Source: DATEGZ01 sp035519535 (GTDB lineage: Bacteria; Acidobacteriota; Vicinamibacteria; Vicinamibacterales; SCN-69-37). From it: 64,000 bases of DNA. The DNA lies in assembly GCA_035519535.1 (NCBI GenBank), contig DATIWF010000074.1, positions 1-64,000 on the forward strand, written 5' to 3'. The notes under the pieces were generated by a model, which saw only the letters and a list, made by a program, of their open reading frames with translations, searched no databases and was not told where the DNA came from. Shown here one piece after another: positions 25,794-34,356 of this stretch. Both the position numbers and the translations under genes were made by a program. Within the stretch, counting starts at the first letter, position 1. Each line of letters opens with the position of its first letter.

Positions 25794-28165
25794 ATGCGAT
25801 CCCAGCGGCACGTCTCCGCGTAGGCCCGGCACGACGCCGACATCCGGCGCCGCAAATCCGCGTCGTCCAGCAGACGCTCGATCGCCGCCAGCACGTCTGC
25901 TACGTTCCGCGCCTTGGTGACGAAGCCCGTGACGCCGTGCTCGACGAACTCCGCCGGGCCTCCGCGGTCGGACACGACGACGGGCACGCCCGACGCCATC
26001 GCTTCGAGGACGACGTTCCCGAACGTATCCGTCGTGCTGGGAAACACGAAGACGTCCGACCCGGCGTACGCGCTGCTCAAGTCCGCATCGAACAGGAAGC
26101 CCGTGAAGATCACGTTGGCATGCCGCAGGCGATTCTTCATCTGCGTGAGGAACGGGCCGTCGCCGACGATGACGAGCGTGCAGTCGGGCCGACGGCGGGC
26201 GAGGGCCTCGTAGACCTCGACCAGAATATCGAGATCTTTTTCCTTGGCGGCGCGACCGACGTAGGTCACCTTCGGCCCGCCGTTGACCCCGAAGCGCTGC
26301 CAGAACGCGGGATCATGACGGCTCGGGTGGAACCGATCGACGTCGATGCCGTGGGGCAGCATCCGCAGCCGTCTGGCGTCGAAACCCTTGGCAATCAGCT
26401 GATTGCGGTACCCGCGCGACGGCACGTACACGAGGTCCATCTGATCGTAGAACCAGCGCAGGTACCGCCAGGTCGCGCTTTCGAGCTGTTCGTCCTCGGT
26501 GTAGTAGCGGATGTACTGCGGCAGGTCGGTGTGGTAGATGCCGACCAGCCGGATGTTCAGCATCCTGGCGGCGGCCACCGCCGCGAGGCCCGCGAGCGAC
26601 GGGGTGCTGACGACGAGCTCGGTGAATTGCTCGCGATCGCAGTACTCGAGCACGTCGAGGAACGGCGGGAACGCCAGGTTGATCATGCTGTTTTCCGGCA
26701 GCGCGAACTGTCCGACCGGCGTGAAGTTGTGCGCGCGCACGCGGCGATCGGGCGCCACGTCCGAGAACGTCACGAGCGTGAGGTCGTGGCGGTGTTCGTC
26801 GGCCAGCCGGCACATCTTGCGGACGAGCGTCGTCACGCCGTTGACGTCCGTCAGCGCGTCCACGAACCACGCCTTTCGCGGCGCCGGATCCGACGGCGCG
26901 CGCCCGCCCAGGAACCGCTCGTTGACGCTCGCGAGGAAGTGACGGTCGCGGCTTTGATGGGCGAACGCAAAGAGGTAGGGGGCCACGCCGAGCAGCAGGG
27001 GCCCGGCGGCGCTCAGCGCTTCGATGCTCCCGAAGATGCTGCCCATGGACAGTTTTTCCACAAACTTGCGCGTGAACTGGAAGGACAGCTGATTGGCGAT
27101 GCGGCTCGCGAGCTCGAACGTCCGGCGGTTCAGCTCGTCGTGGCGCTCCGGACTCACGACGAAGTCGTCCCGCAGCCAATCCTCGCCGAAGAGCTTGACC
27201 ATCTCGGTCGACACCATCCGCTTGAATTCGACTTCGGCCGGATAGTCCGGCCGCCCGGCGATCCGGCGGGCGTAGTACGACACGCGATCCCTGAACCCGA
27301 CGCGGGTCTGTTCCGGGCCGAGAACTTCTCCGAAGAGCTTCAGCATCAGCTGGCTGCCGTTGCCCGAGGTCATCCGCAGCTTGTCCCGGTAGTACTGAAA
27401 GGCAATTGTGTAGAGACCGTGGGCAAAGCTGAGCGGCGTGCCGTCAAGGCCCCGCGCGGTGCTCTGCCGCAGCGCCACGTGCCCGAGGAAGTCCCGGACG
27501 GTGCCGGACGCCGGGCACTCGGTGTACGCCTTCGCGACGAACACGCCGGAGTGGTCGTCGGACCCGCCGGTGCCTCCCTTGAGCCACGGCGCGTCGCCCA
27601 CCGGTGAAATCCCGTGCCGGCTTGCGATCTCTTCGAACTGTTCCTGCGTGAGATGGTCGAGCACGGCCCGCACCAGATCGTTGCTGCGCCGGTTCCGGGC
27701 GCCGTTCATGGTCTCGAAGACGTTGAAGAGCAGCAGCAGGCGCTCGAAGTGATCGATGCTGAGTCGGTCGTTGATGCTGTACAGGGGATGCGCGCAGCTG
27801 TGGACGATGCCCTCCGCGTGCATGTAGTCGCGCAGGTCGACGATGTTCTCGCGCAGGCGCTGGATCTCGTTGAACTGGGCCTGCGTGATGTTCCAGGCCA
27901 GCACGTGCACCTTGCACCGGTCGTCCGGGAAGTAGGTCGTGATCTCGTTGCTCACGAACGCACCGGGCAGGTGGGCGATCTCGGCTGCGCCGTCGATGCA
28001 GTTGTGGTCGGAAATGGTCACGAAGTCCATCCCGCGCCGCTTTGCGAGGTCGTAGACCGCGCGCGGCTTCGTGTAGCACTCGGGCGCGCCAATCCGCCGG
28101 AGCACCCACTCGGTCGGCCGATCCGAGTACTGCGAGTGCACGTGCAGATCCGCTTTGGCTTTCAT
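25730..28165 (-). CDS. PHP-domain phosphoesterase fused to a GT4 glycosyltransferase
   Basis: An 811-residue fusion. Residues about 1-210 form a PHP metal-dependent phosphoesterase domain: HVHSQYSD (His8, His10), SDHN (Asp53, His54), NEITT (Glu74), HSCAHP (His122, His126) and GGSDDHSG (Asp203-His205). Residues about 215-425 are a helical linker of unknown role. Residues about 430-805 are a GT4 glycosyltransferase (DVNGVTTLVRKM, VTYVGRAAKEKDLDIL, FPSTTDTFGNVVLEAMASGV). The ATG at 28165 follows GGAGGGACGACA. It overlaps the methyltransferase gene by 4 nt and is the last gene of the - strand cluster. PHP-GT fusions occur in several phyla. Possibly the PHP part removes a phosphate from the glycosylated product (inference). 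Confidence 0.88.
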   Translation of the reverse strand: MKAKADLHVHSQYSDRPTEWVLRRIGAPECYTKPRAVYDLAKRRGMDFVTISDHNCIDGAAEIAHLPGAFVSNEITTYFPDDRCKVHVLAWNITQAQFNEIQRLRENIVDLRDYMHAEGIVHSCAHPLYSINDRLSIDHFERLLLLFNVFETMNGARNRRSNDLVRAVLDHLTQEQFEEIASRHGISPVGDAPWLKGGTGGSDDHSGVFVAKAYTECPASGTVRDFLGHVALRQSTARGLDGTPLSFAHGLYTIAFQYYRDKLRMTSGNGSQLMLKLFGEVLGPEQTRVGFRDRVSYYARRIAGRPDYPAEVEFKRMVSTEMVKLFGEDWLRDDFVVSPERHDELNRRTFELASRIANQLSFQFTRKFVEKLSMGSIFGSIEALSAAGPLLLGVAPYLFAFAHQSRDRHFLASVNERFLGGRAPSDPAPRKAWFVDALTDVNGVTTLVRKMCRLADEHRHDLTLVTFSDVAPDRRVRAHNFTPVGQFALPENSMINLAFPPFLDVLEYCDREQFTELVVSTPSLAGLAAVAAARMLNIRLVGIYHTDLPQYIRYYTEDEQLESATWRYLRWFYDQMDLVYVPSRGYRNQLIAKGFDARRLRMLPHGIDVDRFHPSRHDPAFWQRFGVNGGPKVTYVGRAAKEKDLDILVEVYEALARRRPDCTLVIVGDGPFLTQMKNRLRHANVIFTGFLFDADLSSAYAGSDVFVFPSTTDTFGNVVLEAMASGVPVVVSDRGGPAEFVEHGVTGFVTKARNVADVLAAIERLLDDADLRRRMSASCRAYAETCRWDRIYLEFWRGEATSTPAELAAPV

Positions 28166-28743
28166 TGTCGTCCCTCCATCGCAGATTCGAGGCTCGGCAG
28201 GAGTGTCGGTCTCGGGGCGCTGGGGCGCTCGAGGCGCGCGCCGATCACGTAGTAGACGGTTTCGAGCACGGGCAGCACGTACCAATCCGCATGCGGAAAC
28301 CGCAGGGCAAGAAAGCAGCCCCAGATCGAGAGCACGGCGCCGACGTATTGCGGGTGGGCGAACCACGAGAATGGAAAGGCACGGACGTACGCGACCTCGT
28401 AGCCGAACTGCGCACCGTAGAAGACACCCGTCCGGCCGAGCCGGTAGAAGACGCAGAGGTTCAGCGCCTGACCGGCCAGCACGAGCGCGATTGCGGTGGT
28501 CATGACCCCGGCGGTCTGCCAGACCGGCCACGGCGCCGGTCCGCCGAAGGCGCGCACCCAGAGGACGAACGCCGAGAGCTGGATCGCCTTGAACCCGGCG
28601 AACAGCCACTGCACCGCGACGACGGGACTCGTCCGCGTGCGCGCGCGAATCAGCCGCTCGACGTCGCGCGGCCGGTGCGAGATCCACACGTAGAACAGCC
28701 GCTCCAGACTCAGGAGCGCGGCCGCCACCAGAAACGTGGTCAT
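28162..28743 (-). CDS. PEMT-like integral-membrane methyltransferase
   Basis: A 193-residue membrane protein with four or five helices. The segment FPFSWFAHPQYVGAVLSIWG matches the core motif of the phosphatidylethanolamine N-methyltransferase/phospholipid methyltransferase family (FPF....NPxYxG......G). It should use S-adenosylmethionine to methylate a membrane lipid amine or isoprenyl-cysteine-like group. The start is 12 nt from the end of the upstream aminotransferase gene and its stop overlaps the start of the PHP-GT gene, so the three are one operon. A lipid-amine substrate would fit its neighbours (inference). Confidence 0.72.
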   Translation of the reverse strand: MTTFLVAAALLSLERLFYVWISHRPRDVERLIRARTRTSPVVAVQWLFAGFKAIQLSAFVLWVRAFGGPAPWPVWQTAGVMTTAIALVLAGQALNLCVFYRLGRTGVFYGAQFGYEVAYVRAFPFSWFAHPQYVGAVLSIWGCFLALRFPHADWYVLPVLETVYYVIGARLERPSAPRPTLLPSLESAMEGRQ

Positions 28744-28755
28744 GGCCCGCCTAAA

Positions 28756-30993
28756 TTAGGCGCGCTGCGTGCGGCGCGGGAAGTAGGCGATGATGTCGGT
28801 GATCGGGTCGGTCACGAGCTTGACGAACCAGACCATCGCGATCCCGACATCGTGCTTCCACGTGAGGTACGCCACGCGGCCGAGCACGACGATGAGCGTC
28901 CAGCGGAACCATTGCAGCGCAATCTGATCGGCGAGCGACCGGAATCCTGCGAACGTCCACGTGCCGGCGCTGGCCATCAGCACCAGCGGGATCGCCGCGT
29001 AAGCGAGCACGATGAGGGTCTTGCTGCGCGTGTCGTAGCCGAGGAGCAGCTTCTCCTGGTCGTGGCACGCGGGCTCGAGGACCGCGTGGCCGAACTGGCG
29101 GACGAAGAGCGACGCCAGGCCGACGAACATCGCCGTCGTCAGGTTCGTGAATGCGATCGCGTAGCAGTAGATGAACGCGGACGAGCTGACCAGGTGGAGG
29201 TACTGGTTCATCACGTTGTTGTGTGACGCGTGATGGTCGTCGTCCTTGCGCTTCATGACGGCCGTGTAGAACGTCCGGAGGGGCGCGGGCACGAGGCTGG
29301 CTGCGAGATCACGCACGAGTCGCCGTTTCATGGATCGCTCCTTGTGGGGAAATTCCTCCCGCGTCAGCCACCAGCCGTCGCGCTTCATGCGCCCGACGGC
29401 CTCGGTCAGCTTCGCCTGGAGGGCCAGGTAGTCGGCGTCGGTGAAGTCCATGCTGACGAGGCAACGGCCCGTGCCGACCCAGCTGAGCGTGATGCCCTGG
29501 GCCCGCAGGTAGTACTGGAGGAGCCAGTCGAATCGCCCCGGGTCGGTGAAGAGCACGGTCCAGATCGTGCCGAGATTCGCGACGCGCACCGGCAGGCCGG
29601 CGTCGGCCAAGTCGTGGTTGGTCGCGCGGACCCAGACCGTGCACCGCCGGTTGGCGTCCTCGTACCGCTGAGGCGCCGCTGGCTCGGCGACCCAGCGCAG
29701 GAACTCGTTCATCGCGCCCATCACGAGGGGATGCGCCGAGAAGGTGCCGACGACGTAGGCCATCCGCAGCGGGTGATCCGGATCGAGGCGCCGCATCAGC
29801 CGCGACTTCCCGCACACCACGCCGATCGGCATGCCGCCGGCCACCGTCTTGCCGTAGACGACGAGGTCCGCGCGCACGCCGAAGTACTCCTGCGCGCCCC
29901 CCGGGGCGAGCCTGAAGCCGGTGTACACCTCGTCGAATATCAGCGGCACCGCGCTCGCTCGGCACACCTCACGCAGCTGGCGCAGCCAGGACGCATAGGG
30001 TCCGGTGCCGCCCTCGACCTTGCGCAGGTCGCCGCGCACGAGCACGGCGTCGCTCGGCGGCGGCGAGTTCGGATGAAACGCCTGGACCGGGTTCACCAGG
30101 ACGGCGGCGATCTCCTTCGCGCGCCGGCGAATCACGTCGAGCGAGGACGGATGGAGGTCTTTCAGGGTCAGGCAATCAGGAATGTCTCGCTCGTTGCCGA
30201 GGCCCGGCTGCACGCCGTCCCACCAGCCGTGATACGCGCCGGAGAAGCAGACGATGAGCGTGCGGCGCGTGTTGAAGCGCGCGAGCCGCACCGCGGCCAT
30301 GACGGCTTCGGTGCCGCTCATGTGGAACGAGACTTCGTCGAGGCCTGAGATGTCCCGCAGGCGCGCGACGTTGTCGGCCACGACCGGATGAACGGGACCG
30401 AGCACCGGGCCAAGGTCCTTCACGCGATCCCATCCACGCGCGATCCAGGACTTGTACTGGTCGAACCCCGCGACGTTCAGTCCGTACGATCCGCTGACGT
30501 CGAGCGTCCACCGGCCGTCCAGCTGCTGCAGGTACGGTCCGCGCGAGGCCGTCACGACCGAACGAAGGTTGAAGCGCTGGCGCGCCTCGCGTGCGAAATG
30601 GAATGGCACGCGGCTGGCGTCGGTGAACCGCAGATCCGAGAACCCGTCGCGCAGCTGGCGCGTCAGCTCGATCGAGGCAGGCGTCTGGTCGCGCAGGGCC
30701 TCGGTCAGCTCGTCGAGGCCGCGCTGACGGCGGGCGAGCCACGCGGCGGGCGCTCCATCCGCCAGGAGAAAGTCCTCGCCGACACGGTCCGTCCGCCGGG
30801 TCACGTTCGCGAGGCGACGCGACGCCAGCGGAACGAGCGCGAGCGCCGGGAGCGTGTGGAGGAGAACGACCAGGCGGTGTAACGCGAACGCGACAACCGG
30901 AAGGCCCACGAGCACGGCCACGGGTACCCATCCGTGGAACGAGCGCAGGAAGCTCACGCAGCAAGTACGGTACCGAGTCCGCGTAACGTCCAC
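28756..30993 (-). CDS. Class III aminotransferase (GSAM-like) fused to a membrane domain resembling Mpo1/DUF962
   Basis: A 745-residue fusion. Residues about 20-55 are hydrophobic (one or two helices). Residues about 100-555 are a class III PLP enzyme like glutamate-1-semialdehyde aminomutase: SGTEAVMAAVRLAR, GAYHGWWDG, FDEVYTGFR (Asp354) and VYGKTVAGGMPIG (PLP Lys382). Residues about 580-735 are a polytopic region with SHNNVMNQYLH (His591, His600) and VRQFGHAVLEPA (His636), which resembles the His-Asn and QF-GH-x-x-E motifs of Mpo1/DUF962 dioxygenases; I rate that part about 0.5. A GTG start at 30993 is weakly supported. It is the first gene of a - strand operon with the methyltransferase and PHP-GT. 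Confidence 0.8.
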   Translation of the reverse strand: MDVTRTRYRTCCVSFLRSFHGWVPVAVLVGLPVVAFALHRLVVLLHTLPALALVPLASRRLANVTRRTDRVGEDFLLADGAPAAWLARRQRGLDELTEALRDQTPASIELTRQLRDGFSDLRFTDASRVPFHFAREARQRFNLRSVVTASRGPYLQQLDGRWTLDVSGSYGLNVAGFDQYKSWIARGWDRVKDLGPVLGPVHPVVADNVARLRDISGLDEVSFHMSGTEAVMAAVRLARFNTRRTLIVCFSGAYHGWWDGVQPGLGNERDIPDCLTLKDLHPSSLDVIRRRAKEIAAVLVNPVQAFHPNSPPPSDAVLVRGDLRKVEGGTGPYASWLRQLREVCRASAVPLIFDEVYTGFRLAPGGAQEYFGVRADLVVYGKTVAGGMPIGVVCGKSRLMRRLDPDHPLRMAYVVGTFSAHPLVMGAMNEFLRWVAEPAAPQRYEDANRRCTVWVRATNHDLADAGLPVRVANLGTIWTVLFTDPGRFDWLLQYYLRAQGITLSWVGTGRCLVSMDFTDADYLALQAKLTEAVGRMKRDGWWLTREEFPHKERSMKRRLVRDLAASLVPAPLRTFYTAVMKRKDDDHHASHNNVMNQYLHLVSSSAFIYCYAIAFTNLTTAMFVGLASLFVRQFGHAVLEPACHDQEKLLLGYDTRSKTLIVLAYAAIPLVLMASAGTWTFAGFRSLADQIALQWFRWTLIVVLGRVAYLTWKHDVGIAMVWFVKLVTDPITDIIAYFPRRTQRA

Positions 30994-31104
30994 GCGACCG
31001 GCGCATCACTTTTTTGCGAAGACGGTCGTGAACACCGAGGTCGCCGCGCGAGGGCGACGGCCGGCCGCTTCGCCGCGGTCCGCGACGTGAGCGGAGCAGG
31101 ACGC

Positions 31105-31338
31105 TCAGTCCCTGAGATCTCTGAGTTGTGAGGCCGGCGTCTCGGCGCGTTCGAGCAGTCGTGCCCTCTCGAGGAGCAGCTCATGCTCGGCGGTGAGCCA
31201 ATCACTGACGTCTTGGCCGTGGAATCCTCCGCGTGCCTCGTAGAGGCCGAACGCGCGGATCGCGATGTCCTCGTGCGTCGGTGCTCCGGCGGGCTGATCC
31301 GAGAACTCGAGCCTCTCGTCCACGAGTGCGTCGCTCAT
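31105..31338 (-). CDS. DUF2934 small protein
   Basis: A 77-residue protein. THEDIAIRAFGLYEARGGFH followed by SDWLTAEHELL is the DUF2934 signature. The ATG at 31338 has AGGAGG upstream with good spacing. No function is known for the family, which is common in Acidobacteriota and Deltaproteobacteria. It is not obviously coupled to a neighbour. Confidence 0.82.
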   Translation of the reverse strand: MSDALVDERLEFSDQPAGAPTHEDIAIRAFGLYEARGGFHGQDVSDWLTAEHELLLERARLLERAETPASQLRDLRD

Positions 31339-31434
31339 ACGAACCTCCTGCGAAGTGGGCGGCCTGCCCATCGACGCGAGTTTAGCGGTGCGCTGTCACG
31401 CACATGTGACAGGGTGAGGCTGTCTCGATTCCGG

Positions 31435-31440
31435 TATAGT
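31435..31440 (+). promoter_or_regulatory. -10 box close to the lipoprotein start
   Basis: TATAGT ends 8 nt before the ATG at 31449. If used, transcription would begin at or within a few bases of the start codon. CCTCCTC separates them, so there is no Shine-Dalgarno sequence on this strand. The -35 is unclear. Confidence 0.4.
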
Positions 31441-31448
31441 TCCTCCTC

Positions 31449-31883
31449 ATGCGCTGGCGCGCGATGGTGGCCTTCGCCCTGCTGACTTCTGCCTGCGTGA
31501 CCCTCACGCCCGAAGGCGCCCGGGTCGCCGTCTACAAGGCGCCGCTCGATGGGCCGCCCGCCCGACGAGAGATGCCGGACGGCTGCCGGAAGATGGCCAC
31601 GCTCGGTGAAGACCGGTTCAGCGAACAGATGATCGAGGGCCAGGCCGATCCGTATCGCCTTCAGCGCAACGTCGTCGGCGGGGCCGGCGGCAACGTCCTC
31701 CTCGTCCTCATGCAACAGACCTCGCCGCGCGTCGACCCCGAGTGTCCGAAAGGGGCGCCGATCGGCGATTGCCCGGGGTATTCGGGCGCGTGGTACAAGG
31801 TCGTGTTCGAGAGTTACGCGTGCACGCCCGAGGCGCTGCGGCTCCTGCCGCCGCTGAACACGCGCAAGCCGCCGGCGCGGTAA
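31449..31883 (+). CDS. Probable lipoprotein, DUF4156-like
   Basis: A 144-residue protein with a lipobox (FALLTSAC, Cys at about residue 16). The following VTLTPEGARVAVYKA and a spaced PDGCRKMATLG resemble DUF4156 lipoproteins (family pattern LTPxGxxVxV, then a conserved Cys). The body is unusually rich in Arg/Pro. No partner gene is adjacent. Function unknown. Confidence 0.7.
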   Translation: MRWRAMVAFALLTSACVTLTPEGARVAVYKAPLDGPPARREMPDGCRKMATLGEDRFSEQMIEGQADPYRLQRNVVGGAGGNVLLVLMQQTSPRVDPECPKGAPIGDCPGYSGAWYKVVFESYACTPEALRLLPPLNTRKPPAR

Positions 31884-32145
31884 GCCTGCCCCGACAAAGT
31901 CGCCGTGTGAACGCTCGTCGACGTCGCGACGCCCAGCCTTCGTGCACTCGTGCGGAAGTGACGTGACGCTGCTCCTACCGGATCTTGCTGCGCACTGACA
32001 CTCTCGTCGATCGCTCACATCAATCATGAAACTGCCTCAATCGCCGGGGTTTCCCGGTGATCCGCCGCCTCGCTTCCGGCCGGGATCGGATCCGTGTGCT
32101 AGGATCGGTGGTTGCGGGCGCGTCGCCCGCCGCGAGAGGTGAGCG

Positions 32146-32337
32146 ATGTTGATCGAGGAACGCACGACGCCCGACAAGTCCAGGCGGATCACCATCAGGT
32201 CGACCGCCGCAGGCTGGGAAGTGCGCAAAGAGCGCGACGGACGCGAGGTGAGCCGCGTGACGTATCTGGATTGGCATCGCGTCGAGCGAGCGCTCCAGCT
32301 GTTCGAGGAGTACTCGTCGCAGGCGAGCACGACCTGA
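32146..32337 (+). CDS. Small hypothetical protein
   Basis: A 63-residue basic/acidic protein (MLIEERTTPDKSRRITIRST, then WEVRKERDGREVSRVTYLDW). GAGAGGTGAGCG precedes the ATG. The repeated WEV-like turn pattern suggests a small beta-sheet with a C-terminal helix. I do not recognise a family. Confidence 0.6.
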   Translation: MLIEERTTPDKSRRITIRSTAAGWEVRKERDGREVSRVTYLDWHRVERALQLFEEYSSQASTT

Positions 32338-32496
32338 CGTTCGTCCCGGAGGTGCACGCTTCCGGATGTGGGCGCGCCGAGAACCGGCGCGACTCCAGGG
32401 CCTCGCAATTGCGGCCCAGCCTTGGCCGCAAGAACCCGCTTCGCGGATATGAGGACGACCGATTCCACGACAAGGGACGTGGTGAGCACGCAGGTC

Positions 32497-33978
32497 CTAC
32501 CGGTCGAACGACTCCGTTCGTGACGCCGGCGTCAGCTTGACGAGATACCGCTCGGGCGCGCCCCAGAACCGGCGCTTGAGGTCGTCGAGCGTGTCAGCGC
32601 CGCCGTAGCTCACGGCCGAGCAGAGATGTTTGAGCATGTCGTGGAGCACCGTGCGCGCCGAGCCGCGCGCGGGCACGCTCACCTCGAGTCCTTCGGCGCC
32701 GAGGGCTTCGAGCTCGCTCGGGTCGACGTCCTCGAGGTCGAGCCGGTCGCGCACGGCGGCGACCGACGCCATCCCGCGAAATACCTTGAACGGCACGCGG
32801 ACGAGCTTCTGGGATTCGGGCACGAGCACCGGCTTGAAGACGATTTCGCCGGGCGTTTCCTCGGTGCCGGCCAGCGCGCTGCCGAGCATGACGGTGTCGC
32901 CGCCGAACAGCAGCGCCAGGCCGATGCTGCCGTCGCGCTTGATGCCGCCGTCGGCGATGAGGGGCACGTCCTCGCCCACGGACGCGCGGCATTGGACGAG
33001 GGCCTCGACCTGCGGCACGCCGAAACTCGTGCTCAGCCGCGTGGTGCAGCCGCCGCCTGGGCCGATGCCCACCTTGATTGCATCCACGCCGCGATCGACG
33101 AGAAAGCGCGCGCCTTCGGCGGTCGCGACGTTGCCCGCCACCAGATCGAGACGATCGAACTGTTTGCGGAGCGCCTCGATCGCGCGGGCCATCACGAGCG
33201 AGTGCCCGTGCGCGATGTCGATGACGAGCGCGTCGGCGCCGGCCCGCACGACCTCCGAGGCGCGCTCCAGGTAGTCGCCCGTCGCGCCGACCGCCGCCGC
33301 TACGCGCAGGCGTCCGTGGTCGTCGCGCGTGGCGAACGGGTGCTGGCGATGCTTCAGCAGATCCTTGGCCGTGATGAGCCCGAGCAGCGTGCCGTCCGAT
33401 TTCACGAGTGGCAGCTTCTTGATCTTCCGCTCCGCCATCAGCCGCTCAGCCGCGCCTGGCGCCAGGGGCCCGACATGCACCACGAGCGCCGCGCGCGGTG
33501 TCATTCGATTGGCGACGGCGGCGTCGGTCGACGCGAACCGAAGGTCGCGTTCGGTGAGGAGGCCTTCCAGGCGGCGGTCGTCGCCGACGACCATCAGCGT
33601 GCCCACCCCGGTCCGATCCATCAAACGCCGGGCGTCGGCCACCGTCCGGCGGGCGTCGATCGTGTGCGGGTCCCCGATCACGCCGTGCTGCGTGCGCTTG
33701 ACGGCCAGAACCTCGGCGACCTGGGGCCCGATGTCGCCCACGCGAAACCCGCGGTCGATGACGCCGAGGCCGCCTTCCTCCGCCAGCACCACCGCCATCG
33801 CCGCACGCGTCACCGTGTCCATGTTGGCGGACACGAGCGGCCGTTTGAGGGGGATGTGACGCGAGAAGCGCGTGGACAGGTCCGTGGTGTCCGGGTTGCG
33901 GCTCGGCAGCACGCCAAGCTGGGGCGTGAGGAGAAAGTCGTCGAACGTGCAACCGCGGACGAACTCGTGAAGGTTCAT
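32497..33978 (-). CDS. IMP dehydrogenase-like protein with altered catalytic flap
   Basis: A 493-residue protein of the IMPDH/GMP reductase family. It starts FDDFLLTPQ with the barrel start LVSANMDTVTRAAMA, contains two CBS domains (about residues 95-215), then the nucleotide loop GIGPGGGCTTRLSTSFGVPQ with the catalytic Cys retained. Differences from housekeeping IMPDH are clear. The loop has GGG where IMPDH has GSI. The flap RY motif is replaced by DRLDLEDVDPSE. VPEGxEGxVPYKG has become GAEGLEVSVPARG. It may be a divergent IMPDH, a GMP reductase or a regulatory paralogue; I cannot decide. ATG at 33978. It is the only gene on this strand for several kb. Confidence 0.78.
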   Translation of the reverse strand: MNLHEFVRGCTFDDFLLTPQLGVLPSRNPDTTDLSTRFSRHIPLKRPLVSANMDTVTRAAMAVVLAEEGGLGVIDRGFRVGDIGPQVAEVLAVKRTQHGVIGDPHTIDARRTVADARRLMDRTGVGTLMVVGDDRRLEGLLTERDLRFASTDAAVANRMTPRAALVVHVGPLAPGAAERLMAERKIKKLPLVKSDGTLLGLITAKDLLKHRQHPFATRDDHGRLRVAAAVGATGDYLERASEVVRAGADALVIDIAHGHSLVMARAIEALRKQFDRLDLVAGNVATAEGARFLVDRGVDAIKVGIGPGGGCTTRLSTSFGVPQVEALVQCRASVGEDVPLIADGGIKRDGSIGLALLFGGDTVMLGSALAGTEETPGEIVFKPVLVPESQKLVRVPFKVFRGMASVAAVRDRLDLEDVDPSELEALGAEGLEVSVPARGSARTVLHDMLKHLCSAVSYGGADTLDDLKRRFWGAPERYLVKLTPASRTESFDR

Positions 33979-34031
33979 TGCCTTACGCTACATCGAGATC
34001 GCTCCCGACCGCGCGCTCTGACCCTCACCGA

Positions 34032-34187
34032 GCCGCCCGGATTCCGCTCGTGGTCATCTCGCCGTGGGTCAAGCCCGGGCATGTCGACCACACCTACACG
34101 GACCATGGATCGCTCCTGAAGTTCATCGAGGCCGTCTGGGATCTCGATCCGGTCCTCCCGCGCCGTGGTCTAGCTGATGGCGCCTGA
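34032..34187 (+). pseudogene. C-terminal remnant of a phosphoesterase (phospholipase C/acid phosphatase family)
   Basis: Translation gives RIPLVVISPWVKPGHVDHTY, then DHGSLLKFIEAVWDLDPVLP and a stop. This is the usual C-terminal block of PF04185-type phosphoesterases (RIPLLVVSP..KxGxVDHT..DHTSILKFIE). About 50 residues remain with no start or upstream domain. The 5' remainder of the gene is missing, cut near the divergent IMPDH-like gene start. It is a broken gene, not a small CDS. Confidence 0.75.
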
Positions 34188-34356
34188 AATTTGCCGCGGC
34201 AGTCTTGGGAAATCCCCCGCGAACGAAACAGATCCCGCCCGTTACATTCTGTTTGCACGAATCCCAAGTCTCTGCTCCGCAGGCGTTTCGGAGGCGTGCA
34301 GCCTCCCTGCCGAGGCGGCATATGGCTTGCTGAACTACGTCGCGGAGTTCGGCCTG

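Noticed and set aside
31434..31440. TATAGT as proof of a leaderless lipoprotein mRNA
   Set aside because: No -35 at the right spacing; kept only as weak regulatory candidate.
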